Origin: Scheffersomyces stipitis CBS 6054
Lineage: Eukaryota > Ascomycota > Pichiomycetes > Serinales > Debaryomycetaceae
Length of the DNA: 64,000 nt
Assembly: GCF_000209165.1 (NCBI RefSeq)
Contig: NC_009042.1
Span: 1,488,001-1,552,000, forward strand
Reading direction: 5' to 3'
Shown piece by piece: positions 1 through 8,389 of this stretch (the first letter of the stretch is position 1; every line of letters begins with the position of its first letter). A program made the position numbers and the translations under genes. The notes under the pieces were generated by a model, which worked only from the letters and a program-made list of their open reading frames with translations, did no database searches and had not been told where the DNA came from.

Positions 1-1009
1 GATCTGAAGTATGGGAATAAGTTGAAGATGAATCGATTCCACTGAATTGCAACAAAGACAATATAAATAGTTTTCGTTATGGGTTTGATGGATTTGGTTT
101 GACGTACATGATGCAATTGTTCAATTGTTAGGTTATTCATTTATTCAGTTATTCTTCAGTAAAAATTGCTCACTGATGAAAATATCCGTGGGCTTATTAA
201 TTTTGGACTAGCAATTTGCAACTAGATGATGGCAAGATGTCAATCCATAAAAAGAGGAAAATAACAGCATCATCGACAATAGAAATTGCCCGAAAGTAGA
301 AATTATTTCTATCTTTGTATGGGTTCCAGTTTCTCTGCCATTTTCTATGAGCTACCGTTCAGTCAGGTGTCATAATCAGAACCAACAAGAATCACCTGCC
401 GTCTAAGCGTCCAACACAATTCCCATATTTCCTCAAATCTTAAGTAGGATACGAAGTAAATCCTAAATCGTGGGATTAAAAACTAGCTTTCAATTTTTAT
501 GTAGCCGATTGACAAATTTATAAGAGAAATGAACAAACTTGCTATAGGTGAATTTAAGTTAGGATTTGAAATCAATACTATTAGTACGTTCACCATTATT
601 CTTACTTTTCATACAGAGGTGTACTCAATTGCGAAGCCATTCACAGTGAACCAGTAAACGTCTTTCAAAAATGTAGTGGGCCACATTCTCGGCTCAATGA
701 TGTCAAACTCTAAGATTTGCTGAACTCATTATCTTCTTATTCTTGTGTTTTCATGGCTCTATCATCAAACTACGAATTTTTTTAGATAGATCCTGGAGCC
801 GCGGAAATGGTCTCTGACTCCTTGAATAGAGTCAACCAAATTTTGGATGCGAGTGTGGTGCTAGGAGAGTATAAGATGAAATCCGGAATCGGATAAATAG
901 CATAGCTTATTGTGGCAGCTGCAACCCGGGGGCTATGCAACTTCTCCGTGCTTCGTGCATTTAAACCATGAATAGGCTGGATCTGAAGTAGTATCTTCTG
1001 TATACGAAA
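1..1009. other. Intergenic, no gene seen
   Basis: AT-rich sequence at the window edge. No long reading frame, tRNA-like B box or repeat was recognised. It may be the far upstream region of the small reading frame that follows, or the 3' flank of a gene outside the window. Confidence 0.5.
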
Positions 1010-1369
1010 ATGTCACAAAAAGCTATTGTCCAAAATTTGCACCCATTTAGTAATCGCACTCATTCGCGGTCTTACACTATTTTCTCTAACCTCCGCAGTG
1101 TAGTGGATGGCTTTAATTACCCAAATATCAACGGAAGTATTGATAGAAGATCTTCGAACTATTTCAGGCTTTTGTATGTAATTTGTGTAAGCATTTTTCC
1201 TCTTTTACTGCTTGCTTATGTTTTGTATTTGGTGGTAACGAAAATTACGATTTTTCATCTTACTCGTGATACATTAATTCAAAACAGTATGATATCAAAT
1301 ATTCTGAAGTTATTAAAGAACTGGCTTGACGGAGACATATTCGGCGATATAGCAATTGTAATTATTTGA
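1010..1369 (+). CDS. Doubtful small reading frame with one predicted membrane segment
   Basis: An ATG-initiated frame of 119 codons. The first about 50 residues are Ser/Asn/Arg-rich, followed by one strong hydrophobic stretch (about residues 54-80, Leu/Ile/Val/Tyr-rich) and a short hydrophobic C-terminus. I recognise no family. It lies alone in an intergenic stretch upstream of the dehydrogenase gene. Codon use is unremarkable and such a frame can arise by chance in AT-rich DNA, so it could be noise. It is listed only because the membrane segment is well formed. Confidence 0.2.
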   Translation: MSQKAIVQNLHPFSNRTHSRSYTIFSNLRSVVDGFNYPNINGSIDRRSSNYFRLLYVICVSIFPLLLLAYVLYLVVTKITIFHLTRDTLIQNSMISNILKLLKNWLDGDIFGDIAIVII

Positions 1370-1725
1370 CAAGAAAATACTTGAATTCGTTGGAGGCACA
1401 AAACTGTTGCATAAAAACATACTGGATAATTGTAAGCAATCTAAAAATTGTCAGATTGCAAGCATTATCCTTCATCTGTACATATATTGATTTGCTAAAC
1501 CCGATAATTTGAGGCGACAAATAATGCCGAACTCAGCTGACAGCTTTATGTGCAATCGTGATTTTTTAAATTTCAGTTGCAAAATGTATGTAACCAGATT
1601 GTGTTCAAACTCTGGTCTTTCAGTTTCAGCTTTGTAATCATGAAGTAGTTTTTGAATTATCCAGTATAAATAGGTGTACTTTTTGCCAATTTTATAAACA
1701 ATTTTTGAAAGTAATCTAACCAAAA
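1370..1725. other. Intergenic promoter region of the dehydrogenase gene
   Basis: No gene is supported here. The minus-strand frame inside it looks like chance. It contains the TATA-like element noted separately. Confidence 0.5.
1665..1672 (+). promoter_or_regulatory. TATA-like element TATAAATA
   Basis: TATAAATA lies 53 bp before the ATG of the short-chain dehydrogenase gene, close enough to act as its TATA box with a short leader. Inference from sequence and position only. Confidence 0.4.
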
Positions 1726-2493
1726 ATGACCACAGGAAAGACTTACTTTATCTCAGGCGCAAACCGAGGAATTGGCTTTGAATTAGCCAAACATTACCTT
1801 GAAGCCAATCCAGACAATATCGTTTTAGCCACTGCAAGATATCCAGATTCTGCAACTGCTTTGAGTGAATTAGGTGTGAAGAATTCTAACCTTCATATTC
1901 TCAAGTTGGATGTCTCTGATCAAGCTTCTATTGCAACCATTGACTCGCAATTAAAAGATATCACCGATGGTATTGATGTCTTAATTTCGAATGCTGGTGT
2001 CTCTCTGATCCGTGGAACGATCCTTAGTACTCCAGCCGAAACTTGGGATAGGCTCTTAAAGGTTAATACTGTAGGTCCAATTCTTCTTTTCCAGGCATTG
2101 TACCCTTACTTAACTAAAAGAGTTACCAAGAAGGTGGTTTTTATGTCTTCGTTGTCAGGATCTATTGCCAGTTTTAATCCAGCATACCCAATTGATTCCT
2201 ATGGTCTTTCAAAGACAGGACTTAGCTTCATTGCCAAAGCAGCCGGGGCTGAACTTGCTCTGGAAGGCTTCATCGTGAATGCAGTTCATCCAGGTGTCGT
2301 CCTGACCGAACGAGCAACAGTGTACTTCGATAAAATAAAGGCAGAAACAAATGCTGAAGTTGCTGCCTACCTCGATCTGTTGATGATTACTCCACAAGAG
2401 TGTGCTACTTTCTTGTTGAAATTAATTGAGGAGTTGAATGAAGAAAAGAACGGGTCTTTCCTTAATTATGACGGACAAGTACTCCCATACTAA
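1726..2493 (+). CDS. Short-chain dehydrogenase/reductase (classical SDR)
   Basis: NAD(P)-dependent oxidoreductase of the classical SDR family, 255 aa, the usual length. Visible motifs are the glycine-rich cofactor motif GANRGIG (11-17), D62 of the LDV motif, NAG (89-91), N114, the catalytic serine in SSLSG (141-145), the YxxxK pair Y159/K163, and HPG (188-190). It resembles the fungal carbonyl or ketoreductase-like SDRs (S. cerevisiae YIR035C/IRC24 group and the Nor-1-like reductases). The substrate cannot be read from sequence. There is no signal peptide, so it is probably cytosolic. The lack of an acidic residue at the end of strand beta2, with an Arg at position 38, favours NADPH. The first ATG fits the family start, and the TATA-like element supports it. 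It stands alone, transcribed towards CPT1. Confidence 0.85.
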   Translation: MTTGKTYFISGANRGIGFELAKHYLEANPDNIVLATARYPDSATALSELGVKNSNLHILKLDVSDQASIATIDSQLKDITDGIDVLISNAGVSLIRGTILSTPAETWDRLLKVNTVGPILLFQALYPYLTKRVTKKVVFMSSLSGSIASFNPAYPIDSYGLSKTGLSFIAKAAGAELALEGFIVNAVHPGVVLTERATVYFDKIKAETNAEVAAYLDLLMITPQECATFLLKLIEELNEEKNGSFLNYDGQVLPY

Positions 2494-2936
2494 GTATAAT
2501 TCATACATTATGTAGAACATATATAGAATGTGGAACGTAAGCTAAATTCAAATAAAATCACAAAATTTCAATTGTAACTTTATAGTTGAGTTTGGGGTGT
2601 ATCAGAGTTGTAATGTTGATTCTTCCCCGTGCCAGTTTCTTCATTTATCCACCAATCGTCTCTCATGTCCCCCCCTCTTATCTGTAGTTTGCAGCCGCGA
2701 CACGTGCAAATGGAGCTGAAACTCACGACATTTTAGCAACGTTTTTTTCATAGTATGAAGACCTGATTTAAACAAACATCACCTTACGCAACAAAACCAG
2801 GTGTTCAACTGTACTCGCATCAGAGGCCACAATTTGTTGATCTTGTAGATAGTGGTGACTACTTTACCTTATTTGTTCTTTTGTGCTGGTTTTCCTGAAA
2901 TTTTCCATTTTTTCATCTACTATTGAATTTTTCAGT
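2494..2936. other. Intergenic, CPT1 promoter region
   Basis: Contains a CACGTG E-box at 2700-2705 or one base either side, about 230 bp before the CPT1 start. E-boxes are bound by bHLH factors such as Cbf1 or Ino2/Ino4, and phospholipid genes in S. cerevisiae carry inositol-responsive versions. The flanks here do not match the full inositol element. In-frame codons upstream to 2883 begin with GTG and are not taken as coding. Confidence 0.35.
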
Positions 2937-4121
2937 ATGGGGATCTTCATTCCAATCAACAAGTTGGAAAACTTGAAATTGTACAAGTATTCCTCAGAAG
3001 ACCACTCGATCATCTCTAGGTACATCTTGAAGAGATGGTGGAACTACTTTGTTCAGATTATCCCACTTAACGTGGCGCCCAATCTTGTGACTTTGTCTGG
3101 GTTGTTCTTTGTCTTAGCTAACTTAGCCTGTGTGTTCTATTACGATCCATACTTGAACACAACTTCGCCAAAATGGTGCTATTTCTTCTACGCTTTTGGC
3201 TTGTTCATGTACCAGACCTTAGATGGGTGTGATGGATGTCATGCTAGAAGAACTGGCCAGAGTGGACCCTTGGGTGAACTCTTTGACCATTCCATCGATG
3301 CGATCAACACCACATTGGGTGCCCTTGTCTTTGCTTCTGTTTTGAAGATGGGCTATGGTGGCTTGTTGATGTTGTCGCAATTTGCTTCGGTGTGTAATTT
3401 CTACACTTCCACCTGGGAGGAATACCACACCCACACCTTGTATCTTTCTGAGTTCAGTGGCCCTGTAGAAGGCATCTTGATGATTATTGTAGTCTTTGTT
3501 GTGACCGGGATCTTTGGCCCTGACATCTGGAACGTGAAGTTGTTCGACTTGAACTTGTCGTCGTTGGGCTACGACAAGTATGAAGTCAGTAGCTCAATCT
3601 TCTACGTCATCATTGGTTTGTCCTCGTTGTATTTCAACATTATTTCTGCCATGAAAAATGTCAACAAGTACTACGAAAAGCATAATCCAGACCCTGAAGT
3701 GGCAAAGAAGAAGTCTGATGAGTCCTACAAGGGTTTAATTCCTTTCTTTTCTTACTACGGTTATGTCATCTTATTCATCTGGTTCTACCCAGAAGTCATC
3801 ACGGTACACGGTTTCCCATTGGTTATCTCCATTGGCTGTACAGTAGCCTTCTGTGTGGGTAGAATCATCTTAGCTCACTTGACCTTGCAGGATTTCCCAT
3901 TTGTTCAAGTGCCAATGTATGTTCCACTTTTGCAATTGGCCGTCACCAAAATTTTGATTACCCTCTATGGCTATGACTACGATGACACATTGCTAGCTGT
4001 CAGTTGGCTCGGTATGGGTGTCACATTGGGTATCCACGGTGTTTTTATTGCCGATATCATCTACGAAATCACCACCTACTTGGACATCTACGCTTTGTCT
4101 ATCAAACACAAGAGAGCTTAG
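2937..4121 (+). CDS. CPT1: sn-1,2-diacylglycerol choline/ethanolamine phosphotransferase
   Basis: Last step of the CDP-choline/CDP-ethanolamine (Kennedy) pathway: transfers phosphocholine or phosphoethanolamine from the CDP-alcohol to diacylglycerol, in ER/Golgi membranes. 394 aa from the first ATG (2937); yeast Cpt1 and Ept1 are of the same length. The CDP-alcohol phosphotransferase signature DGxxAR(x8)GxxxDxxxD is intact (D99, G100, A103, R104, G113, D117, D121). It is followed by several hydrophobic segments and the conserved block STWEEYHTHTLYLSEFSGPV. The C-terminus ends in a DIYALSIKH block as in Cpt1. The family N-terminus (MG.F.P....NLK.YKY) starts exactly at this ATG, which decides the start. 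EPT1 is the alternative name. Dual substrate use is possible and cannot be settled from sequence. Confidence 0.92.
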   Translation: MGIFIPINKLENLKLYKYSSEDHSIISRYILKRWWNYFVQIIPLNVAPNLVTLSGLFFVLANLACVFYYDPYLNTTSPKWCYFFYAFGLFMYQTLDGCDGCHARRTGQSGPLGELFDHSIDAINTTLGALVFASVLKMGYGGLLMLSQFASVCNFYTSTWEEYHTHTLYLSEFSGPVEGILMIIVVFVVTGIFGPDIWNVKLFDLNLSSLGYDKYEVSSSIFYVIIGLSSLYFNIISAMKNVNKYYEKHNPDPEVAKKKSDESYKGLIPFFSYYGYVILFIWFYPEVITVHGFPLVISIGCTVAFCVGRIILAHLTLQDFPFVQVPMYVPLLQLAVTKILITLYGYDYDDTLLAVSWLGMGVTLGIHGVFIADIIYEITTYLDIYALSIKHKRA

Positions 4122-4489
4122 ATCCACTTAGTTCACCTAGAGAACTGCACGATTGCGTTTCTTACTAGAGAAATACATAGATTCTTAAATTTCTACATGT
4201 ACTAAATCCGATAACCAAATTGTTATGTTGTATAAAATTGATTAATTCTTGAACATTTTTGTGTCTTTCAACAATTTGTATTTCGATCCATAGGTATATC
4301 TCCCTTGGAACTGTTTATACACGATAAGCTAGTATAAATCGTTAGAACATAAAGAGGGCGTTGTGATTTGATATCTGTACCAGGACAGTATTAGGCACTT
4401 CTATATACAAGCAAGATTGAAGAAATGGAGCTTTGGCCAACTTTCTGGTTTCAGTAAACAATTTCTGATGTGGTTCATTAAATTTTCAT
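4122..4489. other. Convergent 3' intergenic region
   Basis: Lies between the 3' ends of CPT1 (+) and TOM22 (-). It is AT-rich and presumably carries both poly(A) regions. No gene seen. Confidence 0.5.
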
Positions 4490-4927
4490 CTAGGCAGTCT
4501 TTTCAGCAAAGGCACTTTCGGAGCCAGGAGCCAACACTTCTTGTGCGGACTGTTGCAAAGAAAGATCCTTTTCCATTTCTTGCAATTGGGTTTCAGCAAT
4601 GATGGCCAAAGACAATGGAACTCCCAACAACAAGGCAGAAGAAGTCAAGGTCCACAAAAGAGAACCAGTGCTGTTCAAACCGTAGTTGACGTACAGTTTC
4701 AAGGCAGAAGTGACAGAAACAATCTTCTCTCTTTGTTCTGGATCAATAATATCCTTTAAGGCGACGATTCTGTCGTAGACAGTTTCACTTTCAAAGTCAA
4801 AGTCATCTTCCAAATCAGAATCAGAGTCAGATTCTTCAGATTCAGACACTACAGATTCGCTCTTTGGGGCAGTGAAAGTTTCCGATTGCTCAAAGGCTTC
4901 GTCGTCGATTTGAGTTAACTTGACCAT
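4490..4927 (-). CDS. TOM22: Mitochondrial import receptor subunit TOM22
   Basis: Central receptor and organiser of the TOM complex in the outer mitochondrial membrane. 145 aa; the S. cerevisiae protein is 152. The cytosolic N-terminus is strongly acidic (Ser/Asp/Glu run about 24-48) and is followed by the conserved ETVYDRIVALKDI block (48-60). The single membrane anchor lies at about 90-111 with the conserved proline (P104) in LLLGVPLSL. A short Gln/Glu-rich intermembrane-space tail ends the protein. The first ATG gives the family start (MVxLTxI). The acidic patch and membrane anchor are known to bind presequences and Tom40/Tom20. TOM70 lies about 9 kb away. Confidence 0.95.
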   Translation of the reverse strand: MVKLTQIDDEAFEQSETFTAPKSESVVSESEESDSDSDLEDDFDFESETVYDRIVALKDIIDPEQREKIVSVTSALKLYVNYGLNSTGSLLWTLTSSALLLGVPLSLAIIAETQLQEMEKDLSLQQSAQEVLAPGSESAFAEKTA

Positions 4928-5246
4928 TTTATCTTAGTTGTTTATGGATACTAATGTATGAACCAATGAAGGATGTTAAGTATGGACAATCTTGTCAAGG
5001 TCGAATTTTTCATCAAAATTTTAAAATTGGTGTGCACACGAATTCTAAATGGGTGCAATTTATATGGGAGAGATTTGGGTGCAACAATGACTTATCATGA
5101 TTACCAGAATGTAGACGAAGGACCATTTCGTATTTGTGAACTTAAAGCTTTATTAAATTCTTATAGGTTGGAGGAGAATTTTCACTTTATTACAACTACA
5201 ACTGGCATTATATGTTGTGTACATTACTATGTTATGTTTTACGCTA
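4928..5246. other. Intergenic between TOM22 5' end and FAR11 3' end
   Basis: Promoter side of TOM22 and 3' flank of FAR11, both on the minus strand. A 99-codon plus-strand frame runs through it but has no recognisable features. No gene called. Confidence 0.45.
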
Positions 5247-8045
5247 TTAGAATATCTCTTCGTCTTCATTGAGATTGAACACTGGAATATCTAAATCCTT
5301 ATTGATCTGGTACCCGATTAAGTTCATCTGCTTTGGGTATTTTCGGATGTTGTAGAATTGCAAGAGACCCCGAAGAGCAATTTCTTGGTCATATGAATTA
5401 TTAAAATCGCTTTCAAGATCCTTTCCACTCAACCAGTTGTCCTTGACCGAAAGCTTGAGGTTGAGATATATTTGACTGATCAAGTCCATATTGATGGACT
5501 TCCACTTCCGGCCCTGGTATGGAATCAACTTTTTTAGTGTTTTCAATATTGGCTTACTCAATGACTCATTATCGTAGTTAATAAGGATCATCTTGTATAG
5601 CTCGGAGGGTTTAAGTTCGTTGAAAGTGAAGATTCTGTGGGTCACATTTTTGATTAGGATCTTGTTTATGATTTTGAGAATGTTGGAGAGAATGAATGCA
5701 AAGTTTTCGTTACATTTCGTGATATAAATATGGTTGACGCTGTTTTCATCTACAGTTTCAGGAAGGTTCATGGTCATGTCCCTGTTGATCAACTCATAAT
5801 GGTATTCGGTGGGGAAGCTTTTGATGCAATTATTGAAGAACTCAAATTTGGGTATTTTGATTTGTGGATTCATAAGTTTGTTCTGATTGACTAGGATTTC
5901 GTAGTCGGTCAAATCTTCCATTTTATCGGCTGTTGCCATACTTTGTAAATTAGAATTGTTGAACCCGTTACCTAAGTAGTCAAGGGTAATTGTGAAGAAT
6001 TGCTGATCGAATAAAATTGATGATAGATAGTAATACTTCAAGACGTGACTGATCTTGAACCATTTCAACAACAAGATAATAATACTGGTGCTGGCTTTCA
6101 ATGTAATTTCCTTAATATTGATCACTTCCAACTGCAGCATTAACACGTATTCGATTCTCGTTTTGGCATTTTTGCCATTCTCAGAAGTGGTAGTATTAGA
6201 CTTATTGAAATACGAGGTTTCTGGGTTAAGTTCCCATTCGGCAAAGTTTAAGTTGTAGTCCATTCTGTTGCTCTTGATAGTTTCGACCAAAACCTGAATG
6301 AAAGTGTGGAGCCTGACAATATTTTTGGAATAGAAGTCTTCAACTCTTCTGATGGACCTTATTTCTGATCTAGACCTAGACTTAAATCCATAATCGATAT
6401 TGTCATAGTTTTCTTCTTGTAATTCATCTGGTGCTTCGTCGCCATATTCGTTGACGTAACCTCTCTCTTGTTTCATGAAACGTTGTCTCTCATCCCAGAG
6501 TCTCTTGATGGAGTAGCTTTCATATACCGAATCTTTCAAGATTTCATTTGCTTCTTTAATAGCATAAGGGACTTCTACACCATCTGAAGATGTACACGGG
6601 GTCATATCAGACGCGTTGGGATATATAAATGGCATTGCTTGGTTGACTTGATATGAACGTCTAATCTTTTCCCCTCCTGACATGTAGTCAGACGTCATCA
6701 ATTTGGGCGAAGGTACGGGTGTAGCGATGTGTACAGTTTGAGCTGGCAATTGACTAAACACTGTGTGAGATCTGTTTGTCTTTGGGCTCTCTACCAAGTT
6801 AGAAAGTGAATTCGAGAACGAATTGATAGCCATAAAATACTTATATCTTTCATCCAAGGACAGCTGGCCACTTAATTTGCTTGAAATGCTAGCACTGTCT
6901 TCGTCATCATTATCAAAATGCTTATGGAACTCGCTGAAATCAAAGACTTTCAGATTGGGGTCATTGTATAAAGGATACTTATCCAACAAATCTTCTCTGA
7001 AAGCAAAGTAATCCAAAGGAGAACAGGTCAATTTAGTAGATGGCAAATCCTTCCCTTTTTTGTTCTTAATGTCGTGATACTCGACCAAGAAATCATCACA
7101 TTTTTTCAACTGGCTCGTGTCACCCATCTCAAAAAGGATGAGCTTCCATGACATCATGATCAAATATCTAATTCTGTAGGAGTTGGCTGGCTTCCACTTC
7201 CAATTTTCAATGAACTTTGTGATAGACGTAAGCAAATCCTGGCGTCCGAGAGTACTTTTGAACAGAAGTACAGCAGGAGTCTCTACTGGTAACGATAACA
7301 TCGTACAGATCATAAAGTATAATAAAGTTAAGGCAATAAAGTAGTCGCTTTCAACTGGAGCGGTCAATCCAGTGTTGGCTCTCTTGGAGTCCACATCTAT
7401 CTGATGTTGAATGAGTTTATTTATGAGTTCAGTCAATGGTAAATAAGCTTCAATAGAGACAAGATATTTGTTGTTTTCTACAATCAGATGAAGCTGCTCT
7501 TCCGAATCCACTTTATCACCATACTGTCCAAACGAGAAATAAAGCAATATCTTCAATGCTGTAGTCAATGATGGGTTACCCTCTTGTATATTATACTTTT
7601 TGAGTGTAGAAACGCATTTCTTGATCAATTCTGTTTCATCCAAAACATTATTGTCAGTTTCCTTTTGGTTCCTATTACTCTCGAACAACTGATGAAGCGC
7701 ATCGACTCCTCCAAAGGTCAGGAGATCATTATATGTGAACCATTCGCTGAGCTCTTGTTGAATCAGACCGTAGTCTTTATATTCATATTTGAGATGTGAT
7801 TTCGTCACCAAAAATTGAAAATTGACTGAACCAGATGTTTCTTGATAGGATCCCAGTTGGATCGGCCCTCCGTCACGTCTCTTCTTGTCAAAGGTCTGGT
7901 TTGTTCTGATCTGTTCGGCACGGGCATTCAACTTTTTCTGGAACGTCTCGTCCAAAGAGTCGTGCAACTCCTTTTTCGTAGATGCATCCGGATGATCGAT
8001 GATCTGATCTTCGAGCTTGTCTATCAGAATCAATTCATCTTGCAT
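5247..8045 (-). CDS. FAR11: FAR11/STRIP-family protein (N1221-like), STRIPAK scaffold
   Basis: Homologue of yeast Far11 and animal STRIP1/2, subunits of the STRIPAK-like complex (Far3-7-8-9-10-11). The complex scaffolds PP2A at the ER and Golgi, supports pheromone arrest and antagonises TORC2. The N-terminal N1221 region contains the block DYGLIQQELSEWFTYNDLLT, followed by helical repeats. A Ser-rich phosphorylatable linker sits in the middle. The C-terminal region (DUF3402-like) carries a conserved YQGRKWKSINMDLISQIY block. The first genomic ATG preceding the conserved part is at 8045 (932 aa). A longer open frame reaches 8180. A probable intron at 8081-8276 would create an ATG across the splice junction and add 12 residues (944 aa); see the intron entry. 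The minimum coding span is given here. Confidence 0.85.
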   Translation of the reverse strand: MQDELILIDKLEDQIIDHPDASTKKELHDSLDETFQKKLNARAEQIRTNQTFDKKRRDGGPIQLGSYQETSGSVNFQFLVTKSHLKYEYKDYGLIQQELSEWFTYNDLLTFGGVDALHQLFESNRNQKETDNNVLDETELIKKCVSTLKKYNIQEGNPSLTTALKILLYFSFGQYGDKVDSEEQLHLIVENNKYLVSIEAYLPLTELINKLIQHQIDVDSKRANTGLTAPVESDYFIALTLLYFMICTMLSLPVETPAVLLFKSTLGRQDLLTSITKFIENWKWKPANSYRIRYLIMMSWKLILFEMGDTSQLKKCDDFLVEYHDIKNKKGKDLPSTKLTCSPLDYFAFREDLLDKYPLYNDPNLKVFDFSEFHKHFDNDDEDSASISSKLSGQLSLDERYKYFMAINSFSNSLSNLVESPKTNRSHTVFSQLPAQTVHIATPVPSPKLMTSDYMSGGEKIRRSYQVNQAMPFIYPNASDMTPCTSSDGVEVPYAIKEANEILKDSVYESYSIKRLWDERQRFMKQERGYVNEYGDEAPDELQEENYDNIDYGFKSRSRSEIRSIRRVEDFYSKNIVRLHTFIQVLVETIKSNRMDYNLNFAEWELNPETSYFNKSNTTTSENGKNAKTRIEYVLMLQLEVINIKEITLKASTSIIILLLKWFKISHVLKYYYLSSILFDQQFFTITLDYLGNGFNNSNLQSMATADKMEDLTDYEILVNQNKLMNPQIKIPKFEFFNNCIKSFPTEYHYELINRDMTMNLPETVDENSVNHIYITKCNENFAFILSNILKIINKILIKNVTHRIFTFNELKPSELYKMILINYDNESLSKPILKTLKKLIPYQGRKWKSINMDLISQIYLNLKLSVKDNWLSGKDLESDFNNSYDQEIALRGLLQFYNIRKYPKQMNLIGYQINKDLDIPVFNLNEDEEIF

Positions 8046-8080
8046 GGCTGCTTGGGAGTGAAGAGTTGGAGAAAAGGACA

Positions 8081-8276
8081 CTGCTAATAATGTACAAATA
8101 TTAGTATGCGAATTAAAAGTAGCGTGAGAAAAGTGTGCCTCAGAAAAAACATTTGGGTGCAAAAACAACCGAATCACCATGAAAGTATCATTCTACAAAC
8201 AAACAAATATACATTGATATATGAGTTATAGAGGATAACTTGACTCAATGTGGAGCAAACACAATACATCACATAC
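8081..8276 (-). other. FAR11: Probable intron at the FAR11 start codon
   Basis: On the minus strand: a perfect donor GTATGT (8276-8271), branch-point sequence TACTAAT (8106-8100), and acceptors TTATTAG and then CAG ending at 8084 and 8081, 17 and 20 nt after the branch A. The upstream exon ends in A (8277). Joining it to the exon that starts TGTCC (8080) makes ATG in the FAR11 frame, 12 codons before the genomic ATG at 8045. Use of the first acceptor (TAG at 8084) would not create this ATG, leaving the 8045 start. Signals are seen directly; splicing is inferred. Confidence 0.55.
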
Positions 8277-8389
8277 TGTCTTCTGCTTATAAATCTTCCT
8301 TGTTCAATATCCAGCTACCATATTGCTCAACACAATTCTCTAAACTTGCTTATAATCATAAATTCATTTATTTTCAATATTAATGTAGA

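Noticed and set aside
2883..2936. N-terminal extension of CPT1 (18 codons)
   Set aside because: It starts at GTG and the family N-terminus begins at the ATG at 2937.
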